A stretch of DNA of 64,000 nucleotides. Source: Micromonospora inositola. GTDB lineage: Bacteria; Actinomycetota; Actinomycetes; Mycobacteriales; Micromonosporaceae. The stretch spans positions 6,536,001 through 6,600,000 of the forward strand of contig NZ_LT607754.1 in NCBI RefSeq assembly GCF_900090285.1, read 5' to 3'. The notes beneath the pieces are model-generated. The model had not been told where the DNA came from and did not search any database. It worked only from the letters and a program-made list of their open reading frames with translations. This document shows positions 40,576 to 49,080 of this stretch, piece by piece. Within the stretch, counting starts at the first letter, position 1, and every line of letters starts with the position of its first letter. The position numbers were made by a program, and so were the translations under genes.

Positions 40576-42944
40576 GTGCCGTGTGGCGGGCCTCGCGGGC
40601 GGCGGTTCGGCGACGTCGGGTGCAGACGTTCGTCATCGGCCTGGTCGTCCTGCTCTCCACCACGACGATCGTCGTGGCGCTGGCGCTGCTCGAGGCGTCC
40701 TCGGCGCCGTTCGACCGAGCCTTCGCCAGGCAGCAGGGACCACACGCGATCGTCGTGTACGACCCGTCCAAGGTCACCGACGCGCAGCTCGCCGGCCAGC
40801 GAACCGGCGTGACGGCCGCGGCGGGACCGTTCGGGCAGATCACACTCGACCTCACCGACGGCGGCGGGCCGGGCCCACAGGGTCCGCTGACCGTCGTGGG
40901 GCGCGCCGACCCGGGCGGCTCGGTGGACCGCCTCAACCTCTGGCAGGGGCGCTGGCCCACGGCCCCCGGCGAGGTCGTCCTCAACCAGCCCGAACCCGGC
41001 GCAGACTCGAGCGGATTTCCGCCGGACAGCAGCGGGGAGGTGACCCTCGGCGGCAAGCGGTACACCGTCGTCGGCCGGGCCCACAGTCTCAGCCAGACCG
41101 CCGACGCCTGGGTGTCACCGGAACAGATGACCGCGCTGCACCCCACGTCGGCCCAGATGCTCTACCGGTTCACCGGTGACGTGTCTACGAAGCCCGCTGT
41201 CCACGCCGACCTGGCCGCCGTCGCGGCCGGCCTGCCAGCGGGCGCGCTGATCGCCGCGCAGCCGTACCTCGTCGTCAAGGAGAAGGTCGCCTCGGACATC
41301 GGCGTGTACGTGCCGTTCCTCGCCACGTTCGGCGTGCTCGGACTGATCGTCGCGGTCGTCATCGTGGGCAACGTGGTCAGCGGCGCGGTCGTCTCCAGCT
41401 TCCGGCACATCGGGATCCTCAAGGCACTCGGGTTCACACCGCGCCAGGTTGTCGCCGTCTACCTCGTCATGGTGTCGGTACCCGCCCTCATCGGCTGCGT
41501 CCTTGGCACCGTCGCCGGCACCCTGGCTGCCCAGCCGCTCCTGAGCGACGGGTTCGAGGGCCTCGGGCTCGACGTCGGCATCAACGTCGGCGTCTGGATC
41601 TGGGTCGCCGGGCTGGTCGGCGTGCCGGCACTCGTCGCCCTGGCGGCGTTCGTGCCCGCCGTCCGGGCACACCGACTGTCGGCCGCCGAGGCGATCAGCG
41701 CCGGCAGCTCCCCACGGGCCGGGCATGGGACGCGGATCCAGCGTCGACTCGCCGGTGTCCGGCTGTCGCGTGCGGTGACCCTCGGGCTGGGCCTGCCGTT
41801 CGCGCGACCGGGTCGGACCGTCTTCACCGTCGTGGCCGTCCTGCTCGGCGTGACCACCGCGACGTTCGCGACGGGATTGGCCGACACGCTGACCCGGATC
41901 TCAACTATCGAAGACCGGGCCTCGGGACAGATCGGGGTCCGGCCGTCCGACGGCCGGACGCGGATCGCCCCCGAAGGTCAGCTGCCGCCCACGGGGCCGC
42001 AGGCCGCCACCACTCGGACCGACGCGCAGGTTGAGCAGCTGCTGCGCGGGCTGCCGGACGTCGCTCGGGTCACCCCCGTCTTCAAGCTGCCGGTCCCCAC
42101 CATCGGGCAGACCCAGCCGCTGACCGTCAACTTCGTCCGCGGTGACTACTCGTCGATGGGCTACCAGGACGAGCTCACCGCCGGACGCTGGATGACGCGG
42201 GTGGACGAGACAGTCGTGTCGTCGGAACTCATGCGTGAGCGCGGACTGAAGGTCGGTGGCAAGCTCACCCTGGAGCTCGGCGGACGGCGGACGGTGCTGA
42301 CCGTGATCGGCGAGACGATGGACGGCGCGCCCGGACCGCCCGGCATGTTCGTGGACTGGCGCGTCCTCACCGACCTCGCGCCGGACCGCGCCGTCAAACC
42401 AGACGAGGTGTACTACCAGGTCCAGCTCAAGCGTGGCGGCGATGTCGCGGCGTACGTCGCCGCGGTCAAAGCGGCCGACCCGGCGATCGACGCGTGGGAC
42501 ACCTCCCAGCTCAGCGACTTCGCGGTGACCGTGATCGGCTTCTCGTCGGTGCTCTCGCTACTGCTGTCCACCGTCGCGGCCCTCGGCGTCTTCAACACGG
42601 TCGTGCTCAACGTCAGGGAACGCCGCCGCGACCTCGGCATGCTCAAGTCGATCGGGATGACGCCACGCCAGGTCGTCACGATGGTGCTGACGTCGATGGC
42701 CGTCGTCGGCGTGGCCGGCGGTGTGCTCGGCATCCCCCTGGGGATCGTTGCGCACCGATACATCGTGCCGACCGCCGCCGACGCGGCCCAGGTCGCCATC
42801 CCACACTCGGTGCTGGAGGTGTGGCAGGCGCCGACGCTCGCGCTCATGGCCCTCGCCGGCGTCGTGATCGCGCTCCTCGGTGCACTGGTCCCGGCCCGCG
42901 GCGCGGCCCGGCTCACGATCGCCGAGGTGCTCCACAACGAGTGA
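40572..42944 (+). CDS. FtsX-like ABC permease
   Basis: The 790-residue permease has duplicated FtsX units: an N-terminal helix (about 17-37), a first extracytoplasmic domain, three helices (about 255-280, 300-330 and 340-365), then a second unit with helices near 425, 650, 710 and 755. Each unit has a Gly-Ile-Leu-Lys-Ala-Leu-Gly or Gly-Met-Leu-Lys-Ser-Ile-Gly motif followed by Pro-Arg-Gln-Val-Val, characteristic of the family. The second soluble domain includes a MacB-type periplasmic-core-like stretch. With the preceding ATPase it forms a complete transporter. Confidence 0.9.
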   Translation: MSAVWRASRAAVRRRRVQTFVIGLVVLLSTTTIVVALALLEASSAPFDRAFARQQGPHAIVVYDPSKVTDAQLAGQRTGVTAAAGPFGQITLDLTDGGGPGPQGPLTVVGRADPGGSVDRLNLWQGRWPTAPGEVVLNQPEPGADSSGFPPDSSGEVTLGGKRYTVVGRAHSLSQTADAWVSPEQMTALHPTSAQMLYRFTGDVSTKPAVHADLAAVAAGLPAGALIAAQPYLVVKEKVASDIGVYVPFLATFGVLGLIVAVVIVGNVVSGAVVSSFRHIGILKALGFTPRQVVAVYLVMVSVPALIGCVLGTVAGTLAAQPLLSDGFEGLGLDVGINVGVWIWVAGLVGVPALVALAAFVPAVRAHRLSAAEAISAGSSPRAGHGTRIQRRLAGVRLSRAVTLGLGLPFARPGRTVFTVVAVLLGVTTATFATGLADTLTRISTIEDRASGQIGVRPSDGRTRIAPEGQLPPTGPQAATTRTDAQVEQLLRGLPDVARVTPVFKLPVPTIGQTQPLTVNFVRGDYSSMGYQDELTAGRWMTRVDETVVSSELMRERGLKVGGKLTLELGGRRTVLTVIGETMDGAPGPPGMFVDWRVLTDLAPDRAVKPDEVYYQVQLKRGGDVAAYVAAVKAADPAIDAWDTSQLSDFAVTVIGFSSVLSLLLSTVAALGVFNTVVLNVRERRRDLGMLKSIGMTPRQVVTMVLTSMAVVGVAGGVLGIPLGIVAHRYIVPTAADAAQVAIPHSVLEVWQAPTLALMALAGVVIALLGALVPARGAARLTIAEVLHNE

Positions 42945-43022
42945 GCCGTCGCCTCGGGGCCTCCGGACGCAGATCCCGCAGGCCCCGAGCCGACAGGGTC
43001 GAGAGCAGGCAGTGCACGCTTC

Positions 43023-43088
43023 TGCCGCGATCCGCGCGTGGCGGAGCGTGACGGCGGCCGCTACCGCTCGGCATCCTGATCTAGCCGA
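43023..43088. repeat. Dispersed repeat, type A copy 2
   Basis: This sequence is identical to the copy at 35979 over about 56 bp, then ends CTAGCCGA instead of CTGCCGA. It begins 79 nt after the permease stop. Confidence 0.75.
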
Positions 43089-43336
43089 TGTGCGGACGTG
43101 CGACCGGCCGCGTCAAAGTCCTGACGAGGCACCCGGCTGTGTGGTGCTGCTGCGAGGAGAAGGCAACGGCACCCGGTCGGGCTCGAGCTGTTCCGCCGTG
43201 TGTGGACCTTTGGGGTGGCGGCATCGCGGCCTACCGGACGCATTCGTCAACACGCTGGTCGCCAGATCGCCGAGTTGTTCACCGCCTGACCGGCCGGCCA
43301 CGCCGTCTCTGGCCGGCGTGCGACAGAATCGGGGCC

Positions 43337-44008
43337 GTGCGGATGCTGCTGACCTCGAACGGACTGGCCAACGACACACTGCGACAGGCGTTTGCGGAGT
43401 TGCTGGGCAAGCCCTGCGCCGAGGCCCGGGTCGCCGCGATCGTGACCGCCTCGCTGGGCGAACCCGGCGACCACGGCTGGTTCGTCGAGGCGCTCACCGA
43501 CCTGCACGGCATGGGCTGGGGCGAGCTCGACGTGCTCGACCTCAACGGCCTGACGCGGGACGTGCTGGAGGGACGTCTGGGCCGGGCCGACGTCTGGTGG
43601 GTCACCGGCGACAACCAGTTCCATCTCGCTCAGAGCATCGCCCGCGCCGGCCTGTCCCAGGCGTTCCCGAGGCTGCTGCGCGAGAAGGTGTACGTCGGCA
43701 CCAGCGCTGGCTCGATGATCTTCAGCCGGCGCTTCGACGAGCGGGCGGCCGACCTGCTCGGTGACCTAGCCGACCTCCACCTCCTCGGCGAGGAGCGGAT
43801 CAAGCCGGCCTGCCCGCTGTTCGACTGGTACGTCAAGCCGCACCTCGACTCCCCGTCCTTCCGCAACCGCGACGAGGCATGGGCGGACCGGCTGGCGACG
43901 AGCGTGGACTTCCCGCCCTACCTGCTCGACGACGACTCCGCGATCCGGGTCCGCGGCGACAAGGTGGACGTCGTCTCGACCGGGCGCTGGCGGCTGGTCG
44001 GGCAATGA
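43337..44008 (+). CDS. Peptidase E-like (S51, class I glutamine amidotransferase fold) protein
   Basis: The 223-residue protein has Met-Leu-Leu-Thr-Ser-Asn-Gly at the start, a Trp-Val-Thr-Gly-Asp-Asn strand, and the nucleophile elbow Gly-Thr-Ser-Ala-Gly-Ser with Ser123. Then come Gly-x-Leu-His-Leu-Leu-type sequence and Pro-Cys/His motifs near the end. Peptidase E cleaves Asp-Xaa dipeptides; many related proteins have unknown substrates. The GTG at 43337 may be leaderless, since a CAGAAT-type -10 lies a few bases upstream; an ATG at 43343 is the alternative. Confidence 0.75.
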   Translation: MRMLLTSNGLANDTLRQAFAELLGKPCAEARVAAIVTASLGEPGDHGWFVEALTDLHGMGWGELDVLDLNGLTRDVLEGRLGRADVWWVTGDNQFHLAQSIARAGLSQAFPRLLREKVYVGTSAGSMIFSRRFDERAADLLGDLADLHLLGEERIKPACPLFDWYVKPHLDSPSFRNRDEAWADRLATSVDFPPYLLDDDSAIRVRGDKVDVVSTGRWRLVGQ

Positions 44009-44072
44009 CGGCGCCGAGCCTGCCGCGCGAAAGTCGGAGGACACCCGCGGTCGCCGACGGGAGGATGGCGGC

Positions 44073-45014
44073 ATGACGATGCACGCCGACCAGCTCCACG
44101 TAGACGCGCAGACCGTCCGCCGGCTGGTCGAGGTGCAGTTCCCTCAGTGGCGCGGACTGCCGGTCACCGAGCTGCGCACGCCCGGGACCGTGAACGCGAT
44201 CTTCCGGATCGGCGACGACCTGGCCGCCCGCTTCCCGCTGGTCGGTCACGACCCGGCGCAGGCCCGCGCGTCGCTGGCGGCCGAGGCCGAGGCCGCGCGT
44301 GAACTGGCCGACGCCGCCACCGTGCCCACCCCGGAGCCGGTGGCGATCGGGGAGCCGGGCGCGGGCTATCCGCTGCCGTGGAGCGTCCAGACCTGGCTGT
44401 CCGGCCACGACGCGACGGTCGAGGACCCCGCAGGGTCGAACGCGTTCGCCCATGACCTGGCCGAGCTCATCGCCGGGATGCGCGCCGACGACACCCGTGG
44501 GCGACGCTTCGACGGCGTCGGTCGCGGCGGGCACCTCCCGGACCACGACGAGTGGCTCGAGACATGCTTCCGGCAGAGCGAGGACCTGCTCGACGTACCC
44601 CTCCTGCGGCGGATCTGGGCGGAGCTTCGGACGCTGCCCGAGGTCGACGAGGACGCGATGTGCCACCGCGACCTCATCCCGCCCAACGTCCTCGTCGAAG
44701 ACGGCCGGCTCGTCGGCGTCCTGGACGGCGGCGGCTTCGGCCCGGCGGACCCGGCGCTCGACCTCGTGGCGGCCTGGCACCTCCTCGACGAGACCCAGCG
44801 CGGCATCCTCCGCAGTGAGCTCGGATGCGGCGACGTCCAGTGGCGGCGCGGGATGGCTTGGGCGTTCCAGCAGGCGATGGGGCTGGTCTGGTACTACCTC
44901 GACTCCAACCCGACGATGAGCCGGTGGGGCAGGCGCACCCTGGACCGCATCGTCGATGCCTGGGCCGCCCGAGCGAGGACGATTCCCCTCCTAGAGTCTG
45001 ACCGAGTTCGGTGA
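44073..45014 (+). CDS. Aminoglycoside/macrolide phosphotransferase-family protein
   Basis: The 313-residue APH-fold kinase has a nucleotide-binding N-lobe with Thr-Pro-Gly-Thr-Val-Asn-Ala-Ile-Phe-Arg-Ile and Ala-Ala-Arg-Phe-Pro-Leu, a hinge, a catalytic loop Cys-His-Arg-Asp-Leu-Ile-Pro-Pro-Asn near 197, and a metal-binding segment Val-Leu-Asp-Gly-Gly-Gly-Phe-Gly. The family phosphorylates antibiotic hydroxyls, but environmental actinobacterial members often have other substrates. GGGAGG precedes the ATG. Resistance cannot be claimed from sequence alone. Confidence 0.8.
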   Translation: MTMHADQLHVDAQTVRRLVEVQFPQWRGLPVTELRTPGTVNAIFRIGDDLAARFPLVGHDPAQARASLAAEAEAARELADAATVPTPEPVAIGEPGAGYPLPWSVQTWLSGHDATVEDPAGSNAFAHDLAELIAGMRADDTRGRRFDGVGRGGHLPDHDEWLETCFRQSEDLLDVPLLRRIWAELRTLPEVDEDAMCHRDLIPPNVLVEDGRLVGVLDGGGFGPADPALDLVAAWHLLDETQRGILRSELGCGDVQWRRGMAWAFQQAMGLVWYYLDSNPTMSRWGRRTLDRIVDAWAARARTIPLLESDRVR

Positions 45015-45031
45015 GTGTGAACGCACTCATC

Positions 45032-45097
45032 TACCGCGATCCGCGCGCTACGCGGCGTCACGAAGTGCCGACTCGGCCGGCATACGCACATGCCGAT
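45032..45097. repeat. Dispersed repeat, type B copy 1
   Basis: A 66-bp sequence beginning TACCGCGATCCGCGCGCTAC and ending CGCACATGCCGATG. It matches the copy at 47754-47819 with only a few mismatches and shares its first 14-16 bases with type A. It starts 18 nt after the phosphotransferase stop. Confidence 0.75.
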
Positions 45098-45378
45098 GTG
45101 AGTGCGCTTGCGTCAGCCTGGCCCTGTGCCGGGTGAGGCGGGACGCTTCCACGTCTCGTCCCAATTGGCCGCCGCACGAAGGCGATCAACTCGGCGTCAA
45201 ACGGAGAGTCACCAACCGAGTCTCGATATTGCCTGGACAGACGGGCAGCCGCTGCGTCGACCACGAACGTTTGCCGGTTTGGTTCCTGCCGCCCCTCGAT
45301 CGAGGGCGAAAACCGTTGTTGGCGTTGCGCGGCAAGTGTGTTGGGGCGGCAGGCGTTGGCACCACGCAGCCACCGGGA

Positions 45379-45930
45379 CTATCCGATGCGGATCACCAAC
45401 ACTTCGTTTTCGTCCAACGCCGCGATGAGCTCGCGCAGCAGGATGAGCCCGTCATCGATGGCCTGCCGGATTTCCTCGAAGCCACCGTCGCCGACGCTGT
45501 CGAAGTACCGTTCGGCCGCCGCACGGTCCAGCCGTGCCGGGTCCAACGCGGGCAGGTGACGCTTGTCGGCCGAGGTAATCAGGTATGTCAGGCCGTTCCC
45601 CGCATTCAGGACCTCCGTCTCGGCACGGTATTCGGCCGCCCCAAGCGGGGTGCCCGTGTCCTCGAGAAGGAGCATCAGGTGCATCAGCACGTACCCGGAC
45701 CAGTCGTACCACCCGAGTACGCCAAGGTCGTTTTCCTCGAGGTAGTCGTATACGGGCGACGGCATAATCAACGGGGTTGGATTCCTCCAGCCGATTCGGC
45801 TCCAGAACTTCCCGATCGCGGGCCAGCGATGGGTCGCGGCTGGGGTCATTACCGGCTTGGCTTTCGCGGCCCGCACGAGCCCGGGTACGGCGGACCGGTC
45901 CAGCAGATAGAACGACGCTACGGTAGACAT
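45379..45930 (-). CDS. Hypothetical protein
   Basis: This 183-residue soluble protein is rich in Leu and aromatic residues, with Phe-Tyr-Leu-Leu-Asp near the start, a Tyr-Asp-Trp-Ser-Gly-Tyr-Val-Leu segment in the middle and an acidic C-terminal helix ending in Glu-Val-Leu-Val-Ile-Arg. The look is that of small actinobacterial immunity-like proteins, but no family is recognised. The ATG at 45930 is chosen because the longer upstream frame is low-complexity and lacks a ribosome site. It is convergent with the phosphotransferase gene. Confidence 0.5.
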   Translation of the reverse strand: MSTVASFYLLDRSAVPGLVRAAKAKPVMTPAATHRWPAIGKFWSRIGWRNPTPLIMPSPVYDYLEENDLGVLGWYDWSGYVLMHLMLLLEDTGTPLGAAEYRAETEVLNAGNGLTYLITSADKRHLPALDPARLDRAAAERYFDSVGDGGFEEIRQAIDDGLILLRELIAALDENEVLVIRIG

Positions 45931-46262
45931 GGCCGCCGCACCGCCGCGATGCCACCCTGGGTGATGACTCCGGCTATCCGCATAGCCCGGCATGCTGCCA
46001 TAAAGCGACCGCGAACGTGGCACATGCTGCCGCGATCTTCCGGTGCGCAAAGTCGCCTGGTGCGTTAGCCAAGACCATTCACCGAGTCCGACGCCGCTGT
46101 AGTTGGTCTCCACTCACGCAACCGTCGTCCAAGGTCAGCTGCGCTGATCTGTAGCCGCGAGCGCTCCTCACCGAAGGTAACGTCGGCGCCGGTTGCCGGC
46201 GTCCGGACGTGCCGAGGACAGGACGTTGGGGCGGCCGACGGTAGACCGCTGCTTGCGGCATC
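45931..46262. other. Gene-free spacer
   Basis: 332 nt with no convincing gene between the hypothetical gene on the minus strand and the IS-split gene. Includes CGCTGATCTGTAGCCGCGAG near 46148, a degenerate match to the dispersed repeats. Confidence 0.3.
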
Positions 46263-46364
46263 ATGGTCGCCGTGACTCCCTTCGAGGAACTCATCGCCAT
46301 CTTGGAAGATGCGGGGCTGTGGTCGGACATCGCTGAGGATCACAAGCGCGCCTTAGGGCGCGTC

Positions 46365-46830
46365 TCATTTGGTGAGGCGGCGGTAGCAGATCAGGGTGCT
46401 GGCGATCGTGGCAAAGGCTTCGAAGTGATCGCCCTTGCGGTCATAGCGGCGAACGAGGCGCCGGTAGCGCATCAGCCAGGACATGCAGGCTTCAACGACC
46501 CAGCGGTGCCGGCCCAGACGCGTGGAGGACTCGATGCCCTTACGGGCGATGCGTACCTTGATCCCCCGTCGCCGGACCTCGCGGCGCAGCTCGCGGGCGT
46601 CGTACGCCTTGTCGGCGTGCAACTTGTCTGGCCGCCACCGGCGGCGCCCGTTGGGTGTGCGGATCGCCGGGACGCTGTCGAGCATGGGCAGCAGCAGTTG
46701 GCTGTCGTGGACGTTCGCGGCGGTGACCAGCACAGCCAGGGGCAGCCCCTTCCGGTCGCAGATGACGTGGAGTTTGCTGCCTGGTTTGCCGCGGTCGACC
46801 GGGTTTGGGCCAGTCAGATCGCCCCTTTTT
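46365..46830 (-). CDS. IS5 transposase, orfB (DDE catalytic part)
   Basis: This frame encodes the C-terminal half of the transposase, with Gly-Ser-Lys-Leu-His-Val-Ile-Cys-Asp, the second acidic residue in Asp-Lys-Ala-Tyr-Asp, and Glu in Trp-Val-Val-Glu-Ala followed by Arg-Tyr-Asp-Arg. It lies in the -1 frame relative to orfA. An A5G4 run at 46822-46830 sits just inside the end of orfA and is the likely slippage site for making the fused enzyme. It is not preceded by its own convincing start. Confidence 0.8.
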
Positions 46831-47176
46831 CCGCCCGCACACTGATCGAGTCGACCACCGCCCTCGACCAGTCGATCCGCCGGTCGGCGCCGAGCCGGTC
46901 CAGGGTCGCCTCGTGCAGCCGGAGCCAGAACCCGGCCGCGGTCCACTCGGTGAACCTGCGGTGCGCGGTGGCCCGGGTAACCCCGAACGACGCCTCCGGC
47001 AGCTTCCACCAGGAACAACCCGCCTGGGTCACGTACACGATCGCGGCCAACACCGCCCGGTCATCCACCCGCCGGCGACCACCACCCTGCCGACGAACCG
47101 GCGCGGGCGGGATCAACGGCGCCGCTATCTCCCACAGATCATCCGGCGCCCAGGTACGGATCATGGCCTCGTCCAC
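46814..47176 (-). CDS. IS5 transposase, orfA
   Basis: The 120-residue N-terminal half of the transposase has Trp-Glu-Ile-Ala-Ala-Pro-Leu-Ile-Pro-Pro, a helix-turn-helix-like Arg-Arg-Val-Asp-Asp-Arg-Ala-Val-Leu, and Ser-Trp-Trp-Lys-Leu-Pro. It ends shortly after the first catalytic Asp in Val-Val-Asp-Ser-Ile-Ser-Val-Arg. The stop lies a few codons after the A5G4 run. Frameshifting would join it to orfB. Confidence 0.85.
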   Translation of the reverse strand: MDEAMIRTWAPDDLWEIAAPLIPPAPVRRQGGGRRRVDDRAVLAAIVYVTQAGCSWWKLPEASFGVTRATAHRRFTEWTAAGFWLRLHEATLDRLGADRRIDWSRAVVDSISVRAEKGAI

Positions 47177-47753
47177 GGAAGCAAATCATGCCCCAGGCCA
47201 ACGACCATCCAAATGAGACGCGCCCTTAATGCAGGCCCTGTTCTCCGACGAAGACGTGATGTGGACCGCTGGGGGTGCGTGGCGAGCGGATGGTGAGGAC
47301 CTTGCCGAAGGGGAGGTGGAGGCGTGGCTAGGCGGCATGGCGGCCGCACTCGATGACTGCGGCGTTGAGCTGCATCTGGCTACGGTCACCGGGCCCTTCG
47401 ACGAGTGCTCGGCCGGTTATTCAGTGGCGGTGAACCGGGCGGTCCTCTGTCTCTACAGGTTTGCCGCGGATGAGCCTAAGGTGCCCGCGACAGAGGATCC
47501 CTGGATGGACTGTTCCATCTACCCTGCCGCTGAAGTCAACCGACTCCTTGAGGTGGCCGGGAGTAGCCGTCGCTTGGCTTTGTTCTGGCCCGGGGGCAAT
47601 GACGGGTTCTCAGTGCTCGGCGAGGAAAGTGTTCTTCGGCGTGCCGGCGAGCAAGGCCTGACGTCGGGCTCCTGGGACTACGTCATCCCGTAGCCTCGCA
47701 ATACGTGATCACCTAGCGGTGATCGACACTTCGGTTTCCCCGACGCACGGACA

Positions 47754-47819
47754 TGCCGCGATCCGCGCGCTACGCGGCGTCACGAAGTGCTGACTCGGCC
47801 GGCATACGCACATGCCGAG
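47754..47819. repeat. Dispersed repeat, type B copy 2
   Basis: This copy begins TGCCGCGATCCGCGCGCTAC and otherwise repeats the 45032 sequence almost exactly (a C to T change in the middle and differences at the ends). It begins 60 nt after the stop of the IS5-split gene. Confidence 0.75.
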
Positions 47820-47873
47820 GAGCGGATGCGGTCAAGAGCGTTCGGTCGGTTGACGGTAAGGGATCATGGCAGC

Positions 47874-48815
47874 GTGAACGACCGCCAGCGCCAGTCGCAC
47901 CTTAAGCAGTTGAGTCGACGCCAGGAGGTGGTCGGCTTGCCCATGATCGCGTTGCGCCACCATGCGTACCTAAGCCCGCCATCGACCGACCACTGCTGGC
48001 ATCGCGAGCCGCGTGCGGTTGGTATCGGGGCCGATGGTCAGGCAATCGCGCTGTGGGATCACCACGCTGCCCGTGCGCGCCTGTTGACTCGCCATGGAGT
48101 CGGGGCTGAAGACCACGACGCGGTAATCCTGGGCGGAGCGCGTCGGGCCGACTTCATCCAGCCTCTTCCGGATGGCCGAGTCTTACTCGTTGACGCCCGC
48201 ACCAGGGGTACGGCCGAGAGTGCGGAGGTGTGGAACAGCGCCGGTGGCTGGGAAGGCAGCGGGCATCTCGGCGATGCCGTGGAGCATGTCCTGGCCACAG
48301 CGAGCGGCGACATCTGGGTCGGCTACTTCGACGAGGCTGCGGCGTCTGGCCGAGGCCTCGGCGGGCACGGTCTGGTCCGCTTTGACTCCGACCTGCAGCC
48401 CCGATGGTGCTACCCATTCAACGCCGACCTGCCTCGCATTGACGATTGCGAAGCACTGAACGTCCAGGGGGAGACCGCCTACGCGCTTGTGTACAACGCT
48501 CATCACCTCGTGAGTGCGCGCGGTAGGCGCGGCGTTGACCACGGCAGGGCGCCGAAGGGCGGAGTCGTGGCAGTGCTCGTCGACGGTGAGCGGGCGGCGC
48601 TGATCGGAGGCTATGGGGCTGACTACGACCTCGTCACGCCTGTATGCATCGATGCCGAGGGTGTACAGGTGGCCGGCGGGCAATCCCGCCTGGTTCTGCC
48701 CGACGGTATGGAGATACGGAACGCGCGCTGGACCTGCCGCGGTCCAGAGCTGCACGTCCTGATCAATGGCTCGTGGTACCGCGCAAGCCTCGACGACTTC
48801 CACCCCGCAGCCTGA
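47874..48815 (+). CDS. Hypothetical protein, beta-propeller-like
   Basis: The protein has 313 residues. A basic N-terminal segment precedes repeated short strands such as Ala-Val-Gly-Ile-Gly-Ala-Asp-Gly, Asp-Phe-Ile-Gln-Pro-Leu-Pro-Asp-Gly-Arg-Val-Leu-Leu-Val-Asp, Asp-Ile-Trp-Val-Gly-Tyr-Phe-Asp-Glu and Leu-Val-Arg-Phe-Asp. The recurring Asp-Gly turns suggest a propeller fold. There is no signal peptide, so a cytosolic role is expected. The GTG at 47874 is used because the upstream frame runs through the dispersed repeat. Confidence 0.55.
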   Translation: MNDRQRQSHLKQLSRRQEVVGLPMIALRHHAYLSPPSTDHCWHREPRAVGIGADGQAIALWDHHAARARLLTRHGVGAEDHDAVILGGARRADFIQPLPDGRVLLVDARTRGTAESAEVWNSAGGWEGSGHLGDAVEHVLATASGDIWVGYFDEAAASGRGLGGHGLVRFDSDLQPRWCYPFNADLPRIDDCEALNVQGETAYALVYNAHHLVSARGRRGVDHGRAPKGGVVAVLVDGERAALIGGYGADYDLVTPVCIDAEGVQVAGGQSRLVLPDGMEIRNARWTCRGPELHVLINGSWYRASLDDFHPAA

Positions 48816-48840
48816 GAACGCCGACATGAACGTCCGCTTC

Positions 48841-48926
48841 TGCCGCCGTCCGTGCGTGCTGGCCGATCGAGGCAATCACGCTCGGTAGCTGGCCTTCTGA
48901 GTCGAGCGGGCATCCTGAACTGCCGA
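48841..48926. repeat. Dispersed repeat, degenerate long copy
   Basis: It begins TGCCGCCGTCCGTGCG and ends GGCATCCTGAACTGCCGA, resembling both ends of type A, with an altered, longer middle. It begins 26 nt after the preceding stop. Confidence 0.45.
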
Positions 48927-49080
48927 AAGTAGTGCGCACCTCCACTCTGAAGTCGCGCTGAGGGGAATGTGCAACTCTCGGACCCGCCCTACCTCCTTGT
49001 CCCGGCGGCAGACGGTCAGCGAGATTGCCCAGCCGATCAGCGGCAGGTTCATCTCAGCCACCTGGCTTGCTTTTGGTGCA

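Larger units (their letters stand above)
46356..47225 (-). mobile_element. IS5-family (IS427-type) insertion sequence
   Basis: The 870-bp element has perfect 17-bp terminal inverted repeats (46356-46372 and 47209-47225) and a TTA direct repeat at 46353-46355 and 47226-47228. It carries a two-frame transposase on the minus strand. Length, repeats and 3-bp target duplication fit the IS427 group. Confidence 0.9.
46263..47693 (+). pseudogene. Hypothetical gene split by an IS5 element
   Basis: The first 31 codons (46263-46355) encode a helical N-terminus with Phe-Glu-Glu-Leu-Ile-Ala-Ile-Leu and Asp-His-Lys-Arg-Ala-Leu. The frame enters the IS, and the rest of the gene resumes at 47229-47693. It has Met-Gln-Ala-Leu-Phe, Val-Met-Trp-Thr-Ala-Gly, Phe-Trp-Pro-Gly-Gly-Asn-Asp-Gly and Trp-Asp-Tyr-Val-Ile-Pro. 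Removing the IS and one copy of the TTA duplication rejoins both parts in frame as a 186-residue protein. No family was recognised. The insertion appears recent because both halves are undecayed. Confidence 0.75.

Noticed and set aside
48876..49061. A 61-codon minus-strand frame starting Met-Ala-Glu-Met-Asn-Leu-Pro.
   Set aside because: It has no good ribosome site and runs into the degenerate dispersed repeat, so it is likely fortuitous.
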